From: Bacillota bacterium
GTDB taxonomy: Bacteria; Bacillota; Clostridia; Acetivibrionales; DTU013
DNA length: 10,396 nucleotides
Direction: 5' to 3'
NCBI GenBank assembly: GCA_023435925.1
Contig: JAEZLF010000088.1
Location: forward strand, 1 to 10,396
The notes under the pieces were generated by a model that did not search any database, had not been told where the DNA came from, and saw only the letters and a list, made by a program, of their open reading frames with translations. Positions 6,643 through 10,396 of this stretch are shown one piece after another. The position numbers and the translations under genes were made by a program. Numbering within the stretch: the stretch's first letter is position 1; every line of letters begins with the position of its first letter.

Positions 6643-6671
6643 ATTATATCACGTTTTATCGCCAATGATAA
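6643..6671 (-). promoter_or_regulatory. Candidate sigma-A promoter of the recombinase unit
   Basis: On the minus strand TTATCA (6671-6666) and a perfect TATAAT (6648-6643) are separated by 17 bases. The -10 box ends about 29 bases before the GTG start, with GGGAGGTG between. The -35 box is weak. Three GCAATAT boxes just upstream could be operator sites. Confidence 0.5.
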
Positions 6672-6675
6672 GTAG

Positions 6676-6728
6676 GCAATATTTAGTTCTCAAATGCGTA
6701 AAATCGCAATATATTGTGTTTGCAATAT
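6676..6728. promoter_or_regulatory. Three GCAATAT boxes upstream of the recombinase promoter
   Basis: GCAATAT occurs at 6676-6682, 6706-6712 and 6722-6728. The middle copy forms part of the 10-bp palindrome CAATATATTG. Their position next to the -35 box suggests a regulator or recombinase binding region. A chance cluster in A+T-rich DNA is possible. Confidence 0.3.
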
Positions 6729-6749
6729 CTAAATTCGCTACATGTTGCG

Positions 6750-6778
6750 TGTTATCAATACCACGCACTCAACGTGGG
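6750..6778 (+). repeat. Right copy of the 29-bp direct repeat flanking the recombinase unit
   Basis: It shares 23 of 29 ungapped positions with 4748-4776, including the blocks TGTTATCAAT and CTCAACGTG. It also contains a small inverted repeat CCACG/CGTGG (6762-6778 area) that the left copy lacks. It lies upstream of the recombinase promoter. Confidence 0.55.
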
Positions 6779-6830
6779 TCGAGTTGATGGAATTGATGTC
6801 TGTGGACAATTTTTTATAGCATCTGTACGT

Positions 6831-6936
6831 GGGAACATGTCAATGGGTTTTTTGGTTATTTTTTAAAAAATCCCCGTTCGCGGGAACATATCAACCGTTT
6901 TTTAGCGCTTTGCGGCATATGGAAACATATCAAATG
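6831..6936 (+). repeat. Three direct repeats GGGAACATATCAA
   Basis: Copies are GGGAACATGTCAATGG (6831-6846), GGGAACATATCAACCG (6882-6897) and GGAAACATATCAAATG (6921-6936), spaced 51 and 39 bp. A related GGGGAAACATGTCCC lies at 4791-4805, beyond the left copy of the 29-bp repeat. Repeats of this kind are seen at IS21-type termini, but no transposase gene remains. They may mark the edge of a lost element. Confidence 0.5.
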
Positions 6937-7048
6937 TCTCAGAACTATAACAATAAGCATCTCATACTAGTATCATAGGGGAAGAACATCTTTAGTATCA
7001 GAAGCCTCTTCAACAATTAAAAATAGATATATCATAGATTCTCTCTTG

Positions 7049-7720
7049 TCATTTCAGAAGATAATCTTCAAATTGTTCAATGTTCTTCCGATTGCCGATT
7101 ACCACCATGACATCCCCTTTTTCAAATTTATACTCAGGCCCAATATTTGTAATAGTTTTCCCGTTATGCATAATAGCAATGATATTGAGTCCAAGCTTTT
7201 TACGAATATTTATGTCGGCCACACTTTCACCTATTAGCTTATCCGTAAGTGTTAGCTCAGATATTTCGATGTCATCACTAAGCATTATATAATCCAGTAC
7301 ATTGTTGGTAAGCAAGCGCTTTGCCAGGCGCACCGCCATGTCATGCTCGGGATATACTACTTCTGCTCCCAGTTTTTCAAGTATTAACCCATGCTCATAG
7401 GTATTAGCTTTCGCGATGACTTTTGGAACACCGAGACTGACTACATTTAGAGTAGTAAGTATACTTGTGTCAATTTTCTCACCGATGCAAACGATTACAG
7501 CATCGCAATTCTGGATGCCCGTCTCCTGCAGGGCTGCCTTAGTGAGTTCACTCACTACATAAGCGTACTCAGTATCATTGCGCACCTCCTTTATCTTGTT
7601 CTCATCACTGTCTATCGCGATGACATCTTTCCCCTCCTTAGCGAGGGCTTTGGCAAGAGCGAGCCCAAATCTGCCCAGGCCGATAACACCAAAGGATTCA
7701 CGTTTTTTATTCTTTACCAT
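7049..7720 (-). CDS. ktrA: KtrA-type potassium channel regulatory subunit (RCK/TrkA domain)
   Basis: A 223-residue cytoplasmic protein. The RCK_N Rossmann domain starts with the nucleotide-binding motif GLGRFG (14-19) and the acidic D37 (AIDSDE) at the end of the second strand. It continues through CDAVIVCIGE (72-81) and VPKVIAKANT. A TrkA_C domain covers roughly 140-223. KtrA forms an octameric ring on KtrB and gates K+ uptake in response to ATP/ADP and, in Gram-positives, cyclic di-AMP binding to RCK_C. ATG 7720-7718 was chosen over an in-frame extension of 26 residues because AAGGAG lies 10 bases upstream, residue 1 fits the family start, and the extension overlaps the end of ktrB. The ktrB stop is 14 bp upstream, so the two form one transcription unit. 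The sequence looks intact. Confidence 0.9.
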   Translation of the reverse strand: MVKNKKRESFGVIGLGRFGLALAKALAKEGKDVIAIDSDENKIKEVRNDTEYAYVVSELTKAALQETGIQNCDAVIVCIGEKIDTSILTTLNVVSLGVPKVIAKANTYEHGLILEKLGAEVVYPEHDMAVRLAKRLLTNNVLDYIMLSDDIEISELTLTDKLIGESVADINIRKKLGLNIIAIMHNGKTITNIGPEYKFEKGDVMVVIGNRKNIEQFEDYLLK

Positions 7721-7734
7721 AATATATTCACTCC

Positions 7735-9027
7735 TTATCCAATCGTAATATTTTCTTCCGAGTATCTTACCAGCGGTGGAGTGGGTTTGAATGCCCACAA
7801 GGTAACAATGGCAAGTGCACCCAGTCTGCCGATATACATTGTAAGAGTAAGTATTAACTTACTTGCATCCGAAAGATGAGGCGTTATGCCAGTGGATAAT
7901 CCAACAGTACCAAATGCGGATGTTACCTCAAACAGTAATTGTATAAAAGTACAATCAGGTTCTAGAATACATAGTAAAAATGTTCCTATGCATACAACAA
8001 ATGCAGAAAGCAGTGTAACAATAAAGGCCTTACTGATGACTTCTGTCGGGATCTTTCGTTTAAAGGCAGTACAGGGTTTATTTGTTGCAACACTTTTTAT
8101 AGCCTGTATCAACGCAAAAAACGTTGTAGTTTTTATACCACCGCCGGTAGAACCTGGAGAGGCACCTATAAACATCAACACCGTCAATACAAACAATGAT
8201 GCATTGGAAAAAGTACCTAAAGGATATGTACTAAATCCTGCAGTACGAGCTGAAGTACTGTGAAAGAATGCCCCAAGCCATGTAATATCTTCTGTTGCCT
8301 TCAACAGCAGTGTACCTGCCGCTAACAAAAATACAGTCATTGTGATGACAACCTTGGAATGAAGCGTAAGTTTCTTAAAACTGCGGTTTTTTATAATATC
8401 GAGTATAACCAGAAAACCAAGGCCGCCAAATATAATCAATCCACATGTAACAAGGTTAAGCATTACATCACTTTGATAGGGGATGAGGTTTCTCAACCCT
8501 CCAAGTATATCAAACCCAGAGTTGTTAAATGCCGCAACCGAATGGAACAAACTTATTCCCAAAGCAGTCAATGGTGGATAGTCTTTAGAGAATACGATAA
8601 AACTCAGTACTGCTCCAACGCTCTCGAAAATCAAGGTCAGCAGCAGCACATCCTTCAGCAGTTTTACGACTCCTTTAAATGAGTCGATGTTCCATGACTC
8701 CTTAATTAAAAGCCGTTCTTTCAACCCTATTCGTTTTCCTGCTGCCAGGATAAAGGATACACCCACACAGGTTACACCCAGACCTCCAATCTGGATTAAA
8801 AGTGCTACTATTGTTCTGCCAAATACAGTAAAAGTATCTGCTGTATCAACTACTATCAGTCCTGTCACACATACTGCACTGGTTGAAGTAAATAACGCAT
8901 CGACAAATGTTACCGTAACACCATTGTTGACGGATATTGGTAGCATAAGCACTAAGGCTCCCAATAGTATCACGGCAGCAAAACCTAATGCGATCAGACG
9001 AACCGGCGATTGTTTTTTAAAAATCAT
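7735..9027 (-). CDS. ktrB: KtrB-type potassium transporter membrane subunit
   Basis: A 430-residue integral membrane protein with the four-fold M1-P-M2 repeat of Trk/Ktr/HKT transporters. The four selectivity-filter loops are visible: CVTGL (53-57), NNSGF (168-172), RTAGF (261-265) and GTVGL (373-377), each with the conserved glycine. The glycine-rich segment GASPGSTGGGIKTTTF (288-303) corresponds to the intramembrane gating loop in the third repeat. KtrB conducts K+, with Na+ dependence in several species, and is gated by the KtrA ring. ATG 9027-9025 is preferred: AAGG lies 8 bases upstream and the protein then starts MIFKKQSP as in relatives. A TTG start at 9051 would add 8 residues. Its length is normal. 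A KdpE remnant ends 47 bp upstream, so the original promoter may have been lost or displaced. Confidence 0.9.
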   Translation of the reverse strand: MIFKKQSPVRLIALGFAAVILLGALVLMLPISVNNGVTVTFVDALFTSTSAVCVTGLIVVDTADTFTVFGRTIVALLIQIGGLGVTCVGVSFILAAGKRIGLKERLLIKESWNIDSFKGVVKLLKDVLLLTLIFESVGAVLSFIVFSKDYPPLTALGISLFHSVAAFNNSGFDILGGLRNLIPYQSDVMLNLVTCGLIIFGGLGFLVILDIIKNRSFKKLTLHSKVVITMTVFLLAAGTLLLKATEDITWLGAFFHSTSARTAGFSTYPLGTFSNASLFVLTVLMFIGASPGSTGGGIKTTTFFALIQAIKSVATNKPCTAFKRKIPTEVISKAFIVTLLSAFVVCIGTFLLCILEPDCTFIQLLFEVTSAFGTVGLSTGITPHLSDASKLILTLTMYIGRLGALAIVTLWAFKPTPPLVRYSEENITIG

Positions 9028-9074
9028 CAGAAATACCTTACCTTCTTCCAAATATGTTTTGCTTGCAAAATACG

Positions 9075-9317
9075 CTACAAGTCTCCATCTTCTGCCATAC
9101 GGTAACCAACTCCAATTTCTGTTAGAATATATTTAGGCACTGCAGGATTTATTTCAAGCTTACGGCGAATGTTAGCCATATTGACTCTTAATATCTTGTT
9201 GTCACATGGGAGGTACGGACCCCAAACATACTGCATTATCACGTCGTAAGTCATTACGGAACCCGGATGTCGGGCCAAAAACTCCACGATTTTATATTAC
9301 CAGTCGGTAAAATATCT
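9075..9317 (-). pseudogene. KdpE-like response regulator, C-terminal remnant
   Basis: The last ~70 codons encode an OmpR/KdpE-type winged-helix DNA-binding domain: YKIVEFLARHPGSVMTYD, then VWGPY, the recognition helix region RVNMANIRRKLEINP, and YILTEIGVGYRM before the stop at 9077-9075. Reading upstream, the family pattern continues through FTDW-x-YKIV, but the codon at 9299-9297 is TAA where a Glu codon is expected. The receiver domain (about 120 residues with the phospho-Asp) is missing. A GTG at 9287 would allow a 70-residue fragment, but no good ribosome binding site precedes it. KdpE-type regulators control potassium genes, so its place directly before ktrB suggests it was once part of this locus. 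The 5' boundary at about 9317 joins unrelated small-gene DNA. Confidence 0.75.
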
Positions 9318-9434
9318 TCATTTGTTTTTTTGCTCTTTTTGAGATTTTTCATCATATTCAGACTGTGTTTAACTACAGCGAATACAGGTACCATTTCTCC
9401 ACTTATGTCCAAACAAACCACACATTAATGACAA
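9318..9434 (-). pseudogene. Remnant of a small Cys-containing protein (LFGHKW...CxRC type)
   Basis: Starting at ATG 9425 (or TTG 9434), the frame reads MCGLFGHKWRNGTCIRCS and then meets TAA at 9371-9369. It continues open as TQSEYDEKSQKEQKNK to TGA at 9320-9318. GGAGGGGG lies upstream, about 7 bases from the TTG. The pattern L-F-G-H-K-W followed by C-x-x-C is recalled from small phage- or element-borne proteins of unknown function (DUF1660-like). One stop interrupts what would be a protein of about 35-38 residues. An 18-21-residue peptide is the alternative reading. The assignment is tentative. Confidence 0.3.
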
Positions 9435-9446
9435 AACACCCCCTCC

Positions 9447-9701
9447 TTACATTTGCTGATTTAACCTACAAACCTTTTTATATCTCTGTTGATTTGATGA
9501 AGTCTTTTCAATTGCTATTAGTTGGCCATTCATTTTGCTCACATGGTTAAGAAATAATGTTCCAAGCAAAAGTCAATCCTTTCTTGGTATTTAATTCCAT
9601 ACATAGCCTTTGAACAGATCCTTAACAAGAAATACTTCACCTTCATTAAGGTTATCCGTTTCTCTAATAGCCTCTTCTAACAACTCATTAACATCAAACA
9701 T
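9447..9701 (-). pseudogene. DUF1413-family small protein with two in-frame stops
   Basis: The reading frame starts at ATG 9701-9699, with AAGGAG 8 bases upstream. It runs 36 codons (MFDVNELLEEAIRE, then NEGEVFLVKDLFKGYVWN) to TAA at 9593-9591. The same frame continues IPRKD, TGA (9575-9573), LLLGTLFLNHV and on to a stop at 9449-9447, a total of 84 codons. The combined sequence matches the DUF1413 pattern V-K-D-L-F-K-G-Y-x-W-N-x-I-P-x-x-x-R-L-x-L-G-x-L-F, with both stops at positions usually occupied by Arg. The frame is otherwise uninterrupted, so the decay looks recent. The function of DUF1413 is unknown; members are common on clostridial mobile elements. A perfect inverted repeat (9717-9732) lies just upstream of the ribosome binding site. 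Confidence 0.6.
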
Positions 9702-9716
9702 GCTGTTCACTCCTTA

Positions 9717-9732
9717 TTGATAACAATATCAA
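9717..9732. promoter_or_regulatory. Inverted repeat TTGATA-N4-TATCAA before the DUF1413 gene
   Basis: TTGATA (9717-9722) and TATCAA (9727-9732) form a perfect 6-bp inverted repeat with a 4-base centre. It lies immediately upstream of AAGGAG in an A+T-rich leader that also contains two TATAAT hexamers (minus strand, 9754-9749 and 9765-9760) and TTGACT (9781-9776). No -35/-10 pair has ideal spacing. It is a candidate operator or a small mRNA hairpin. Confidence 0.3.
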
Positions 9733-9830
9733 CAACATTGTCCATAATATTATAATTTAATTATAATCCAGTATAAGTCAATAAGTAGTTTCTACTAGAC
9801 GGCATGGAAGTTCGTGAATAATTAGCTCAA

Positions 9831-9898
9831 TCGAGTAGAAGGCGGTGGCTAACCGCCGTCCTCTCACAGCACCGTACTTACCGTTCGGTATACGGCGC
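9831..9898 (-). ncRNA. Group II intron domain IV base stem and domain V
   Basis: On the minus strand GCGCCGTA (9898-9891) pairs with TACGGTGC (9876-9869) with one G-T pair, closing the distal part of domain IV after the maturase stop. It is followed by AGAGGACGGCGGT, TAGCC, ACCGCCTTCTACTCGA (9864-9831), with a 6-bp inner stem GGCGGT/ACCGCC and GAG/CTC at the base. This arrangement after a maturase gene is characteristic of the catalytic domain V, which coordinates the splicing metals. The subclass is not determined. Confidence 0.5.
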
Positions 9899-9900
9899 TT

Positions 9901-10396
9901 TCAATAGTTGACGTGCACTGACTGATATGCTATAGCTAAGTCATAGAAGCCACTGCGTATCAGTCTTTTTTTGTCATTGCCATATTTACAGCAACTGTTT
10001 GTGTTGTAAACCAGTAACCTCGACGGCTGTTGCCAGCTTGCCATGCTAACTCTTTTGGTACTCCCATTTTTATTAAATTTCGTACCTTCGTCTTGGGTTT
10101 CTTCCATTGTTTCCATATGCACATACGTATTCTGTGATAAAGCCATCCGTTGATTTCCTCTATACTATTCTTCATAGTTGCTATCCCGTAATAGTTAAGC
10201 CATCCCCTTGCATATACTTTGATTTTCTCGAGACTTGGCTTGATACTCTGAACGCTTCTACGGGAAGATAGTGCTTTCAGCTTTGATTTAAACTTCTTCA
10301 ATGACTTTGAATGAACTCTGACAAAAATGCCATTTCCGTTCCTTCCCAACGCAAGGCCAAGAAACTTAAAATTTCGGATTGCGAACACACTAACGG
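9901..10396 (-). pseudogene. ltrA: Group II intron reverse transcriptase/maturase, C-terminal part with a frameshift
   Basis: The frame is open to the right edge and shows the end of the RT thumb and the maturase (GIIM, domain X) region: FKFLGLALGRNGNGIFVRVH, SLKKFKSKLK, then VYARGWLNYYGIATMKN, MCIWKQWKKPKTKVRNL and GNSRRGYW. This region binds intron RNA and supports splicing. The frame stops after MAMTKKD at 9960-9962. The expected ending, RLIRSGFYDLAIAYQSVHVNY, is found in another frame down to TGA at 9903-9901. The shift falls in a run of seven A (minus strand) at about 9966-9972, where eight would restore one frame. This is a real mutation or a homopolymer sequencing error. The catalytic YADD part lies outside the window. 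Confidence 0.8.

Larger units (their letters stand above)
6614..7048. other. Gene-free region with recombinase promoter and repeats
   Basis: No coding region is supported here. From left to right it holds the recombinase ribosome binding site and promoter (6643-6671), three GCAATAT boxes (6676, 6706, 6722; the middle one lies in the palindrome CAATATATTG), the right copy of the 29-bp repeat (6750-6778), three GGGAACATATCAA-type repeats (6831, 6882, 6921) and the palindrome ATACTAGTAT (6964-6973). The last 75 bases before the ktrA stop show no clear terminator. Confidence 0.55.
9800..10396 (-). mobile_element. Group II intron, 3' portion (partial, runs off right edge)
   Basis: The minus strand carries the C-terminus of a group II intron maturase, followed directly by RNA structure typical of the intron's 3' end: a closing stem (9891-9898 with 9869-9876) and a domain-V-like hairpin at about 9831-9864 that ends in the familiar CTACTCGAT. 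The exact 3' splice site cannot be fixed; 9800 is an approximate limit, because no convincing domain VI with a bulged A was identified. The 5' half and the exon junction are outside the window. Confidence 0.65.

Noticed and set aside
6964..6973. Palindrome ATACTAGTAT downstream of ktrA
   Set aside because: It is only 10 bp, with no loop or T-run for a terminator and no nearby promoter; chance is likely.
7721..7798. A 26-residue N-terminal extension of KtrA
   Set aside because: It overlaps the end of ktrB in another frame, lacks a ribosome binding site, and the shorter ATG start has AAGGAG and matches the family.
8687..9136. A 149-codon plus-strand frame opposite ktrB
   Set aside because: It is antisense to a clearly real membrane protein gene, and its Thr/Val-rich translation reflects the complementary codons; no ribosome binding site or family pattern was seen.
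9365..9550. A 61-codon plus-strand frame near the broken small genes
   Set aside because: It overlaps the DUF1413 and small Cys-protein remnants on the opposite strand and has no start signal.

Overview
The window looks like an accessory, mobile-element-rich stretch of a low-to-moderate GC Gram-positive genome, most likely a clostridial/Lachnospiraceae-type Firmicute. The evidence is AAGGAG/GGAGG ribosome binding sites, TTG and GTG starts, KtrAB potassium uptake genes, a DUF1413-type small gene and clostridial-style recombinase, IS3, IS1182 and group II intron remnants. Almost every recognisable gene lies on the minus strand. The taxonomic guess is inference; there is no rRNA or core marker gene.

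Left to right: (1) 1-126 is the end of an IS3-family element whose transposase start runs off the left edge. It sits against 127-444, a frameshifted C-terminal remnant of an IS1182-like transposase. (2) 453-4257 is the centre of interest: two tandem dynamin-like GTPase genes in one tight operon (699 aa, then 563 aa, 13 bp apart). Gene order, sizes, paired P-loops and hydrophobic membrane-insertion segments match the Eleos (LeoBC + LeoA) anti-phage system. (3) 4258-4896 is non-coding and packed with short degenerate repeats in two helically phased sets, probably IS21-type ends or a protein-binding array, plus a strong hairpin with a second partial copy. (4) 4897-6613 is a two-gene unit: a serine recombinase that stops at its expected zinc-ribbon boundary, followed by an ANT/AadA-like aminoglycoside nucleotidyltransferase. 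A 29-bp imperfect direct repeat (23/29 identical) lies on each side of this unit. (5) 6614-7048 holds the recombinase promoter, the right copy of that repeat and three GGGAACATATCAA-type repeats. (6) 7049-9027 is ktrB-ktrA, encoding an intact two-component K+ transporter. Immediately upstream is a KdpE-like response-regulator remnant (9075-9317) carrying a nonsense codon. (7) 9318-9701 holds two broken small genes: a short Cys-rich protein and a DUF1413 protein with two in-frame stops. (8) 9780-10396 is the 3' part of a group II intron: the maturase C-terminus, frameshifted in a homopolymer, then domain IV/V RNA structure.

Taken together, a resident potassium-uptake locus (regulator-ktrB-ktrA) appears to have been eroded and invaded on its upstream side by a group II intron and small accessory genes. 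Downstream it is followed by a recombinase/resistance unit and then a defence operon bounded by IS debris. The Eleos-like operon and the nucleotidyltransferase are the likely selected cargo. No search was possible, so family assignments rest on motifs and recalled family patterns.
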